In this document: positions 56,127 through 64,000 of the stretch, in pieces | Numbering within the stretch: the first letter of the stretch is position 1 | Layout: the number at the start of each line of letters is the position of its first letter | Origin: Babesia bovis T2Bo | Lineage: Eukaryota > Apicomplexa > Aconoidasida > Piroplasmida > Babesiidae | DNA length: 64,000 nucleotides | Direction of reading: 5' to 3' | Assembly: GCF_000165395.2 (NCBI RefSeq) | Contig: NC_010574.1 | Location: 868,001 to 932,000 of the forward strand | Notes under the pieces: generated by a model | Seen by the model: only the letters and a program-made list of their open reading frames with translations | The model's database searches: none | Told to the model about the DNA's origin: nothing | Made by a program: the position numbers and the translations under genes

Positions 56127-57752
56127 ATGGTAATTCATAGGACCTTTGAGATGAGTCCGGAGATAGCTACTCCCATTCGTGGTTATGGCTACTCCTCTCG
56201 TCTGGGTTTATTGGTGGCTGGTACTGTAGATGACCCTATAGACATTCAGTCTACAGTTAAAAGGTTTGCTGGAGGTCAAATAGGATCATCACCCTGTCGT
56301 CATATCACAGATGGGCCATATTGCACATTAGGTGTGTCTAGTTGTATTAAATCCGCATCTAATGTTGCTTATAAGACGCCCGATGGTCCAGGGAGTCATA
56401 AATCAGTTGATATTGCGATATGTGTAGATTGGGGTACGATATCTACGGACGAGCCATCCCATGAGGAGTTTACGAAGGGAGTATCCAATAAATCAAGTAC
56501 AAAGCGTGGCAATGTTGTATCTAACAAGGATTATAACGTAGGATCTCCCATTAAGGTGACTCCAGCCAAGAAACCAAAAGTGACACTTCGTATGAAGAAT
56601 GTAAGTGGCATTGTCTCTTGTGGTTCCATGTCAAAAGAAGTTGCCGTTTCATCAACGCCAATTCAACCACAAGTGTCCTGTGGATATGTCCCAGAGCGTG
56701 TTGACTCTGCTAATTTTGATTTTAATCCACCGAGGTGGAAGACATTGCGTCATAAGGTCTTGCTAAAGTTACGTCGTAAGCAAGCTCATAACAATTATGA
56801 CTTGGCAATGTTTTTGTTATTAAAGTTCGGCGGGCCCGATACAAATGCCGGTCGTTCTGTTATTCGTGACAAAGCGCTTATAATGTGCTCATCGTTAAGT
56901 CGTTTTTCCAATGATGTTGAATTGAGGGCATTTTACCTCCGTGAGCGCGCTGCGCTAATCTCAATTTTGAGCCAGCGCGTTGCACTGAACACCTATACAC
57001 CAGCTCAATTACACCGCAAGTTGGCTAAAATGCTACCACCAAATAGATGGTTTAATCGTGCGAAGCTATTTAAGAAAGTAAAGGATCAGGAACAATGGAA
57101 CCCGTTTTCTATTTTTGGATCATCCCTGCCGTATGTTAGCATTAGTGACGTTTTCAACACCCGAAATAGCAAAGGGGATTGTTGCCAGAGCACTGTGGAG
57201 GCTACACCTAGTATCAACTGGTCATCGGACCCTCTGATGTTAGACGAAGTACTGTGGTATCTGGAAGCAACTGGTAAATATATTGACAAAAGTCGCCAGG
57301 TTTGCACCTTACAGCGCTGTTATTGTGTAACCCCTGACCCGCATATCGCATATAATTGGAACGACGGTCGCAACACGGCATGGAGAGACTACCGTGGACC
57401 CCGTGCGTCTATGGGCCAAATGCTAAGTCCATCGATATATGAGGAAAGTATTCTAAATCACGAAAAGTTGCAAAGCGAGCTGGATTGTACAACAACAGAA
57501 ACAATGTCTGCGGCCAATAAGCAGTCCCCGCAAAAAGGAAGTATGCCCTGCCACGCTTCTAACCAATGGCACATAACCCCGCAGCAACTATTAGACACAC
57601 CCGCAATACCGGCTCCTAGGACCGGCATTCAACCTGTATTGACCGCGGATCTTACACCGAACACTAGGCGTGTAATAGAGCAAAAGGTGGTCTTCTATCG
57701 TAACTACTTCAAGGCCAACCAGCCTGTGGAAATTCGTGTTCAACAGCCATAG
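56127..57752 (+). CDS. Conserved hypothetical protein, 541 aa
   Basis: Single exon; start at 56127 or at MSPEIATPIRGYGY (56151). Residues 1-200 are Ser/Lys/Pro-rich and disordered-looking with basic patches (TPAKKPKVTLRMK). Residues about 205-310 form a basic helical region (RWKTLRHKVLLKLRRKQ; LHRKLAKMLPPNRWFNRA) that could bind nucleic acid. A Trp/Tyr/Cys-containing region follows (WYLEATGKYIDKSRQVC; RDYRGPRASMGQ) and a final helix (RRVIEQKVVFYRNYFKA). No AP2 or other named domain found. Probably nuclear; function unknown. Confidence 0.6.
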   Translation: MVIHRTFEMSPEIATPIRGYGYSSRLGLLVAGTVDDPIDIQSTVKRFAGGQIGSSPCRHITDGPYCTLGVSSCIKSASNVAYKTPDGPGSHKSVDIAICVDWGTISTDEPSHEEFTKGVSNKSSTKRGNVVSNKDYNVGSPIKVTPAKKPKVTLRMKNVSGIVSCGSMSKEVAVSSTPIQPQVSCGYVPERVDSANFDFNPPRWKTLRHKVLLKLRRKQAHNNYDLAMFLLLKFGGPDTNAGRSVIRDKALIMCSSLSRFSNDVELRAFYLRERAALISILSQRVALNTYTPAQLHRKLAKMLPPNRWFNRAKLFKKVKDQEQWNPFSIFGSSLPYVSISDVFNTRNSKGDCCQSTVEATPSINWSSDPLMLDEVLWYLEATGKYIDKSRQVCTLQRCYCVTPDPHIAYNWNDGRNTAWRDYRGPRASMGQMLSPSIYEESILNHEKLQSELDCTTTETMSAANKQSPQKGSMPCHASNQWHITPQQLLDTPAIPAPRTGIQPVLTADLTPNTRRVIEQKVVFYRNYFKANQPVEIRVQQP

Positions 57753-58443
57753 TAGTTGGTTACAATAAGCAGATATCACTCATACGCATAATATTTTAAG
57801 TATATAATTCGTTATAGACTCCAGTGATATACGTTATTTCGGAGTAATTGCTGTATGCCGACCGAACTGGGTTCCACCATCACAATTAGGGGTCATGCAC
57901 CGCGCATTGGCACATGTAATTTATAAAGAGATATTTGTGCTATTACAATTGTTTTTGCGGCAGATTGCCGCTTTTTTAATATAGATTTTGCCATATTGCT
58001 TGAGGCATTGTATATACACATTTTTGCTGCGGCACATTGGTACGCACACTGTTTATAGCCCGTATGCGCTTTTTCTTGAGGAATTGCTATGTAAAGTACA
58101 TTTAAACTTTGTTCTTCTTTATATATTTGCCAAGTGAATGTGAAGCTTTGAAGATGTGTTGGTAAAGAGCGGTTACTACTTTAATCATTGACCACAAGCA
58201 AGCTTGTAAACTTCATTCTTATGCTCCAACACAACGGATAAACGATATATAGGTTACCTGGAGTATGTCTAATGCCATGTAACTACCTCAAGTATGTTGC
58301 TAGACTTGACTATTCTTCACACTGACTTTCCTAGATTGAATGGTAGTATCCATAGAAGATCGAGTTCTTGGCTACGGTGTTACACTGGATTTCAGTTGGA
58401 TGCAGCTTCTAAGTGCCTGTATACTATAAGGTAATCAACCAAG
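57753..58443. other. Intergenic spacer
   Basis: 691 bp between two plus-strand genes. AT-rich, T-rich in the middle (around 57950-58150). Presumed 3' UTR and promoter. No frame or RNA gene recognised. Confidence 0.45.
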
Positions 58444-60996
58444 ATGGGTTGGTTCCACGGTAAACATGTATACTACATGCACTCAGAAGTGTATCTTGCG
58501 TTTTTATCGCTGGTACACCTCTGCTGCATGATATTGACTGGCTATGGTGTATTTTACCACTCTAGGGACTTGAACGAGTTACAGACTAACATGTGGGCAA
58601 TATGTATTTTGGGTATTACCTTTTTGTTTAACTTATGTTCGACTAAATGCAACAATCAATTCTTCCGCTGGTTTCTACCAATAACAATTCTTATCAGCTT
58701 AACTTGCTTCTTCACTCTATCGGTATACCACGGTATTATCGTGGTTTTCTTGGTTCATTTACCGGTAATATCCTTTACGTTGACCGGTGTGCCACTGGTT
58801 GTATTAGTGGGTGTATGCATCGTTTCTGTAACATTGGGTCTGGTATTCCATATGGTACTGGTAGCGTCGCTATATGATGATTACCATGGTTACCGCTCAA
58901 TGACATCGATAACGGATAATTTTACCTGGTTCAGACCACACACGGCCCGTGCTTTCACCGTTGTAATGCTGGATACATACATTTTAATTATACAAATCAT
59001 CGTCGGGGTTTTATCATACTATCGCTTTGAGAAGTTAGGACACTTGATAGGTGCCTACAGGAGTAATCCGGCAATATACCTAGGGTCCCTAGAATCACTT
59101 CGAAGATTAGAGGAGGACTTCTTACCTCCAGACCGTACTCCTGAATCTAGTATAGACGCTTCTCAAAGGCAGCTTTCAAAATCCCTCAAGAGCGCAAATT
59201 CATCTGATAACTCCGACTCTGAAGGTGAGATGCCATGGGAGAACTCGCAGGTGCATACTAAGCGATCGTCGATAGAGCATATTGAACCATATCACTTTCA
59301 GAAATCAATGCAACCCGGCCACAGTATGCTTGGTGCCGACTCAAATGTGGATAACCAGGCACACAAGTCCGATACTTTATCCTTCGATGAAATTAGGAAA
59401 CACTATAAACCACGTCCGGGTGGCTATGTAGAATCCTTGCTTAAGATAGCAAGTCTCGATGATACAGCACCAGATCAAGCATCCTTGTCAAGTAGTTCGT
59501 CAGTCCACATCCAAATTGATAACAAGGAGACTCCCACCAACGTGGTAAATCAACCTCAGGCAGCGGACCACCGAGCGAGTACTACCAATGGGTTCTCACA
59601 ACCACGACGCCAGAAGACCCGTTACATAGTACAAGAACCCAATGAAAGAGAAAAACGTAGTCGTTTCATAGAGACACCTAGTAAACGCCTTTTCACAGCG
59701 CAGCAGAGTAAACTGATTGGATCTTTGATATCTGATGACATTGTTAACAGAACACATAAATTCTCAAAAATCGACACTCTGCGCCAGGTTTCATTCTCAT
59801 CGTATGATACTAACAATACCGACAGATTCGGACTGCCTATGATACCTACCACCAGCAAACAGTGGCGTGAGTCATACGACGAGCTGCGAAGCATGACCAA
59901 GAGCCTAAAGTCTTTACAGGACACAACAGTTTTAAATAAAATTCTGGATGATGAAAACGCTAGGATGCGTTTTTATTCATTCGAGAACCCAGAACACCTC
60001 CAACGTCCAGAACGTGGATTACGGGATTCAGCGGTAAATCCCGATCACCCTATGTTCATATTAAGCCCCAAGAGCTTCCATACCTCAGGTTGCATCAGTC
60101 AGGGTACTTTCAACGCACCTGAATCTTCATCGGTTGTACACCCAGTAACGGCCAGTACCACTATCAACACGCTTATCAGTGTTTTGCCGGAGTGGTGCTG
60201 CCGTATATTATTATCCTCGATAAGGGCAATAAATCGCCATAGCCATGCACGGGAGTTGATGAAACATTATATTTGGATGCAACAGCCGCGCTCGCCAGCA
60301 ACCAATAGCATGGGCATGTTTGCCCATACACGCATAGAGGCGTGGTATGTCGAATGGATGCACGACTTCAATGTCAAGTTCTACACGCTGACCTTCACGC
60401 AAACGATAGCTATATTTCTGCTATGTGTGTTCTCTGACTTGCTAGTGGCCCTGAGAATGTACAGTACTCTGGAAAGTCACGCAGAAGTGGCTAACTTCTT
60501 CTCATGGCTACGGATTGCTATACTCATGCTACGCTATGTCATATACCCATTGCTAATGTGCAATTCGCTGTGGCACATGACCAACAATTCGGGAAAGGAG
60601 CATTTTTCACACTACCGGCTGATATGCCTGCTGTGCTTCTTCAATATCTTCCTCACATTCTTCGATCTATGGTCATGTCTGGGCATATTTACAACGGGGT
60701 ACGCCTTGCATCACTCACTGCACTTGGCAAGTCTTATAACCACTACAAGCCTCATACTGTTCGCAAGGCTGCCCACTATATTGTGCATCTATGGCGTATG
60801 CATCCTGGGTTATGTACTGCTGCTGTATTTGGGATCGTACAAAAGTGGATATAGCATACTGGAGATACTTACACAGATGGTAGTAGCCACTGGATGTATG
60901 GTATTCTGCGTGAAACCCATTGAAATCAACAGGCGCAATCTATTCTGCCTGTTTACTCTACCATATCTCTTCTATCTGGAGGCTATGCATTCGTAG
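58444..60996 (+). CDS. Polytopic membrane protein with 6+6 layout and long charged linker, 850 aa
   Basis: Single exon, ATG at 58444. N-terminal bundle, residues about 13-200, five or six segments (YLAFLSLVHLCCMILTGYGV; WAICILGITFLFNL; VLVGVCIVSVTLGLVFHMVL; TYILIIQIIVGVLSYY). Then a 430-residue hydrophilic linker, Ser/Asp/Arg-rich with many possible phosphosites (SSDNSDSEGEMPWENSQ; RQKTRYIVQEPNEREKRSR). The C-terminal bundle, about 640-840, has six or seven segments (TIAIFLLCVFSDLLVALRM; FNIFLTFFDLWSCLGIFTTG; GVCILGYVLLLYLGSY). No catalytic domain such as a cyclase or ATPase is visible in the linker or the very short tail. No family recognised. Confidence 0.65.
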   Translation: MGWFHGKHVYYMHSEVYLAFLSLVHLCCMILTGYGVFYHSRDLNELQTNMWAICILGITFLFNLCSTKCNNQFFRWFLPITILISLTCFFTLSVYHGIIVVFLVHLPVISFTLTGVPLVVLVGVCIVSVTLGLVFHMVLVASLYDDYHGYRSMTSITDNFTWFRPHTARAFTVVMLDTYILIIQIIVGVLSYYRFEKLGHLIGAYRSNPAIYLGSLESLRRLEEDFLPPDRTPESSIDASQRQLSKSLKSANSSDNSDSEGEMPWENSQVHTKRSSIEHIEPYHFQKSMQPGHSMLGADSNVDNQAHKSDTLSFDEIRKHYKPRPGGYVESLLKIASLDDTAPDQASLSSSSSVHIQIDNKETPTNVVNQPQAADHRASTTNGFSQPRRQKTRYIVQEPNEREKRSRFIETPSKRLFTAQQSKLIGSLISDDIVNRTHKFSKIDTLRQVSFSSYDTNNTDRFGLPMIPTTSKQWRESYDELRSMTKSLKSLQDTTVLNKILDDENARMRFYSFENPEHLQRPERGLRDSAVNPDHPMFILSPKSFHTSGCISQGTFNAPESSSVVHPVTASTTINTLISVLPEWCCRILLSSIRAINRHSHARELMKHYIWMQQPRSPATNSMGMFAHTRIEAWYVEWMHDFNVKFYTLTFTQTIAIFLLCVFSDLLVALRMYSTLESHAEVANFFSWLRIAILMLRYVIYPLLMCNSLWHMTNNSGKEHFSHYRLICLLCFFNIFLTFFDLWSCLGIFTTGYALHHSLHLASLITTTSLILFARLPTILCIYGVCILGYVLLLYLGSYKSGYSILEILTQMVVATGCMVFCVKPIEINRRNLFCLFTLPYLFYLEAMHS

Positions 60997-61285
60997 GCTG
61001 TGGAGCTAACTGTCCAGTATCATAGAATTCAGCTCTCTAAAATTCAGATAACATGAATTCTATCTTCATGTGCGATCAAATTCAACACCATTGGGGGCAA
61101 AATATATCCCAAAGTTGATATGTGTACCATATTACGTTATGGTCTATGACAGATGCTGTGTAGATCACTGGCATAGTCCTTCTATATGATAGTAAAACAC
61201 ATTAAATTGCTAATATTTAACACACACTATACTAGATTATCTGTGGTACATACTGGAATGTGTACCGTGGTCAGCACGTTCATTA

Positions 61286-62034
61286 ATGTTATACCGTAGA
61301 TCGACTTCGTCATTAATAGCATTATAGACACAACGGATACCTTGTGCCTGCCTTTATTGGCACTATGTGTCACCATTCTGATAGCGGAATCCAACGCCTT
61401 TAGGCCAGTATCGCTTCCTACACCTCTGTACCAAACGAGATTCTCTCTAGGTATATCGAGGCATGATATATACCGCCTAAGAAGGCAAAGGGAGATTTTA
61501 GATGCCATGAATTTTGTGCTTTCACGACGTAGGTTAATAGTGTATGCCCAGAGTTAAACTAAATTACCACAGAAGATAAACTGCCAATCGGAAGAAATCT
61601 AGACCCAGACATTATAGATGGGATGAATGTCATGGAAGTATCATTGAATAATGACTGCTCCCATGCTAGATTGAAGATATGCATCACTGGAGATTCATTC
61701 CAGCAACGCCAGGTAGCATGTAAAAATTCAGATTAAACTGATACAGGGCTTCTCGTGGCTATCGAAGAACAACAAACTACTGAGGTACCGATTAGCACAG
61801 ATACTGAGGCATAGGAAAAATGTCCCTACGCTATCCTTTGAAAGCCACAACTTGATACAGCAAGCCGGTAGGAAGTTTATAGAACAAATTGCATCTATTG
61901 CAGAAGTACTAATGAAGATGAACGAACACTTGATGAATCGTAGGCGAAGGCTCGGGCTACCCGATGAAGATGAGCCACAGAATGATATAAAGGAAACCAT
62001 TGATGAACACCCCAAAGGACAGTTCTTAATCTGA
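61286..62034 (+). CDS. rbfA: Ribosome-binding factor A (RbfA), apicoplast-targeting type leader
   Basis: Proposed exons 61286-61295, 61328-61528, 61573-61712 and 61747-62034; 212 aa. Exon 2 gives a signal-peptide core (LCLPLLALCVTILIAESNA) followed by a basic, Arg-rich stretch, the bipartite layout of apicoplast leaders. The KH-like RbfA fold follows: NLDPDIIDGMNVMEVSLNND, CSHARLKICITG, GFSWLSKNNKLLRYRLAQIL and RHRKNVPTLSFESHN (compare LR..L...LRLRRVPEL.F). RbfA helps mature the 30S subunit. Two junctions are uncertain: the first intron could be 61270-61309 type, and the second could be a 20-nt intron (GTTAAA...ACAG) instead of the 44-nt one. Confidence 0.75.
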
Positions 62035-62171
62035 TTCTATATAGCTCATGTGCCGCCCTGGCTCTATGTAAACAATGGTGTTTAATCGTACATTAGTACC
62101 AAGTCTTTGTTGTTTCAACAATCCCGGCCTACGTTCACAGGGCTGTAGTCACGTATGACCACCGCACGGCG

Positions 62172-64000
62172 TTACCATCCCTCGTATAAACCTTGGGAGT
62201 ATTCACGATTGGCGTGAGTAGAACTTGGTTTGGGTTCCTCGATACCGTTGAATGGTACTGAATAACGGTTAGACACAGTATCAGGGGGTAGTTGCAAAGT
62301 TATGCGACCATAGTAACCACGCCTAAAGTCAGACAATATACGGCTGGCTGCAGCATTGAGGTCACCACCGTGATGTTTATAACTAGCAACCTGCAGGCAC
62401 TCGTGGCTAAAATCCTCTGGATGCATCTCCAGTATGCTAGGGGTATAGTCAATGCCAATACGCTTCAATATACGCGGTAAATCTACATACGATCGCTTGG
62501 ACCTATATACATGCAAAGCCTGCTCAAGCAAGTTTTCCGCTGCCTGGTCGTTGTCATAAGCACCCTCAACTATTTGGTTAGCAGCAGCTATGAGCCATAC
62601 ATTGCGCTCTAAACCTGTATGGATCGCATCAATACCGCTTTTGCTGTGGCCACCCTGAACACTCGTGCGCGGTAGCTTAAAATATATACTGCCCAGTAAC
62701 CTATTCCGCTTACGACTGGCCTTGTTACCAACTGGCCCAAAGGCCATGTTATACAAATTAGCAGGCAGCACTCCAGGAGTGTCTATCACATCTATAATCT
62801 TGTGGGCTGCCTCCCTGTACTCATCAGGGTGTAGACGGACGAGTCGTATGTCACGAGTTACACCCGCTGCATTGAAACTACGAGCTTTGTGACGACCAAG
62901 AAGACGGTTAATAAGCGCACTCTTGCCAACATTGGGCATGCCCAAAGCAATTGCACGCAGTGGGCGTGCAGCTAAACCACGACGCAAGCGTTTTTGATTT
63001 GCACGGTGGCATAACTTGTATATCAACTTCTTTAAGCGAACTATACACGAAATTCCGTCACGAGCATTGACAAATATCACAGGGGTCACCGGCTTCTTGT
63101 TAGGATCAGGAATGTTCCTATTGAACGCCTGGGCTTCCCAAAAGTTCTTAATGCGGTAATAAGTGGCCCATTCGTCAGATCCATTGATAGAACTTAAATC
63201 AGCATGAGTAAAAACGATTATCTTAGGCTTGTGAGTAAACATGTTGTTATAGACATTCAATAGAAAGTCGGAATCCGCAACATAAGGGATCCTCGCATCG
63301 CGAACGTCAAGAATAACATCACACATCTTGATGTACTCAGAGAGCTCACCCAGACTCTTACCAAAGTAACGTGGAAACCAATGAATGCGAGCCCTGCCTA
63401 TAACCCACTGGTCACGTATGCTCTCGTAATCCATCCTGCTAGGAGATTGTAATGTCAATTCCTGAACCGATGCCTGCTTAGTACCAATTTGCTGTAACAA
63501 TGAAGATGACTTCATACACTCCCATATGCGGCTCTCAGGCTCCAAAGTTGACATCGTCAAAGAGTGACTGTCGGAAGGTCCCGATATGTCACGCTGCCTA
63601 GTGTTCAAATGTGCAGTTTCGCTGGCAAGAGGTGAAAAGAAACCTAAATGCTCCAATTTCTCTTTAGCCTTTTCATGGCGTTCGTCAGCAACAACACCAC
63701 GAAGCTCCTCATGATGGACTGGATAGTTCACAGAGTAAGGGATCATAATGCTACCCGCATCCTTGTTTGATGTGGCAGCGCTATCAGATCCCGAAAGTTC
63801 AGCTGTACCACCAACCGAATCAACGCTATTTGCTCCGCCATAGTGATCATCCGAGCTATTTAGCCCATAATAATCATCCGGGGGATTTTCAGTGGTACCC
63901 AGCTGGTCACGTGAACCAACAGTTTCCAGGTTGTCATACAAATGATGACGGTGAATGTGACTGCCTAAAAACCCGCACGATTTCCTACTGTCCAACACGA
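62172..64000 (-). CDS. RbgA/YlqF/MTG1-type circularly permuted GTPase (5' end off window)
   Basis: Open from the right edge of the window; at least 609 residues are visible and no ATG is seen at the edge, so the start lies beyond 64000. The first ~190 residues are a low-complexity Ser/Asp/His-rich extension, consistent with a long organellar leader. The GTPase core follows: WFPRYFGKSLGELSEYIKM, DVILDVRDARIP, the G4 position IVFTHADLSS, G1 GMPNVGKSALINRL, switch AAGVTRDIR and G3 DTPGVLPANL. The order G4-G1-G3 is the circular permutation of RbgA/MTG1, which assemble the large subunit of bacterial or organellar ribosomes. The G4 motif is THAD rather than NKxD. Confidence 0.85.
   Translation of the reverse strand, partial: VLDSRKSCGFLGSHIHRHHLYDNLETVGSRDQLGTTENPPDDYYGLNSSDDHYGGANSVDSVGGTAELSGSDSAATSNKDAGSIMIPYSVNYPVHHEELRGVVADERHEKAKEKLEHLGFFSPLASETAHLNTRQRDISGPSDSHSLTMSTLEPESRIWECMKSSSLLQQIGTKQASVQELTLQSPSRMDYESIRDQWVIGRARIHWFPRYFGKSLGELSEYIKMCDVILDVRDARIPYVADSDFLLNVYNNMFTHKPKIIVFTHADLSSINGSDEWATYYRIKNFWEAQAFNRNIPDPNKKPVTPVIFVNARDGISCIVRLKKLIYKLCHRANQKRLRRGLAARPLRAIALGMPNVGKSALINRLLGRHKARSFNAAGVTRDIRLVRLHPDEYREAAHKIIDVIDTPGVLPANLYNMAFGPVGNKASRKRNRLLGSIYFKLPRTSVQGGHSKSGIDAIHTGLERNVWLIAAANQIVEGAYDNDQAAENLLEQALHVYRSKRSYVDLPRILKRIGIDYTPSILEMHPEDFSHECLQVASYKHHGGDLNAAASRILSDFRRGYYGRITLQLPPDTVSNRYSVPFNGIEEPKPSSTHANREYSQGLYEGW

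Noticed and set aside
56127..57752. ApiAP2 transcription factor
   Set aside because: Basic and Trp-containing regions are present but the strand-strand-strand-helix AP2 pattern was not found.
1..64000. CRISPR arrays, insertion sequences or prophage-like elements
   Set aside because: No spaced direct repeats, transposase or integrase frames seen; gene structure is plainly eukaryotic.

Overview
The window is nuclear DNA of an apicomplexan piroplasm, most likely Babesia sensu stricto; the AT-leaning base composition fits B. bovis or a near relative, but the species cannot be fixed from the sequence alone. Evidence: densely packed genes on both strands; many GT-AG introns of only about 32-45 nt; an apicomplexan-type striated-fibre assemblin; an apicoplast-style RbfA with a signal peptide; long mitochondrial-type RAP/helical-repeat RNA-binding proteins; and several secreted or membrane proteins with no recognisable family. 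The spliced models below were built by eye from frame continuity, splice dinucleotides and protein-family fit. Each spliced CDS sums to a multiple of three.

Left part (1-16.3 kb): the 3' end of a basic nuclear-type protein; a RAP-domain protein; an unknown protein; a divergent importin-alpha-like ARM protein without an IBB; a PAQR/hemolysin-III-type membrane protein; an 11-segment transporter-like protein; a 1.8-kb spacer with strong strand skew; a Val/Pro-repeat protein; two small, heavily spliced minus-strand genes (a METTL13-like methyltransferase and an unidentified 135-aa protein); and a mitochondrial helical-repeat protein whose predicted ATG lies one base from that of its divergent neighbour.

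Middle part (16.8-33.1 kb): mostly recognisable housekeeping genes. These are a SET/NAP histone chaperone, WDR83/MORG1, SF-assemblin, an RWDD1/Gir2-type RWD protein, two disordered unknowns, EXO1, NUFIP1, a HEAT-like unknown, the U5 snRNP 40K WD40 protein and proteasome ATPase RPT4.

Right part (34-64 kb): a 1,820-aa secretory/polytopic protein and GCN1 are transcribed divergently from a 0.9-kb spacer. Next come a tandem pair of secreted paralogues, GOT1, a Thr/Ser/Asn-rich secreted protein, two unknowns (one a 6+6 transmembrane protein with a long charged linker) and a convergent pair of organellar ribosome-assembly factors, RbfA and RbgA/MTG1-type GTPase. The last gene is cut by the window edge.

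Functional threads: organellar RNA and ribosome biology (RAP protein, helical-repeat protein, RbfA, RbgA); RNA processing (U5-40K, WDR83, NUFIP1); translation stress (GCN1 with a Gir2-type RWD protein); ER-Golgi traffic and secretion (GOT1, secreted paralogues). The least explained parts are the secreted paralogue pair, the 1,820-aa protein, the 850-aa 6+6 membrane protein and the skewed spacer at 10.7-11.5 kb.
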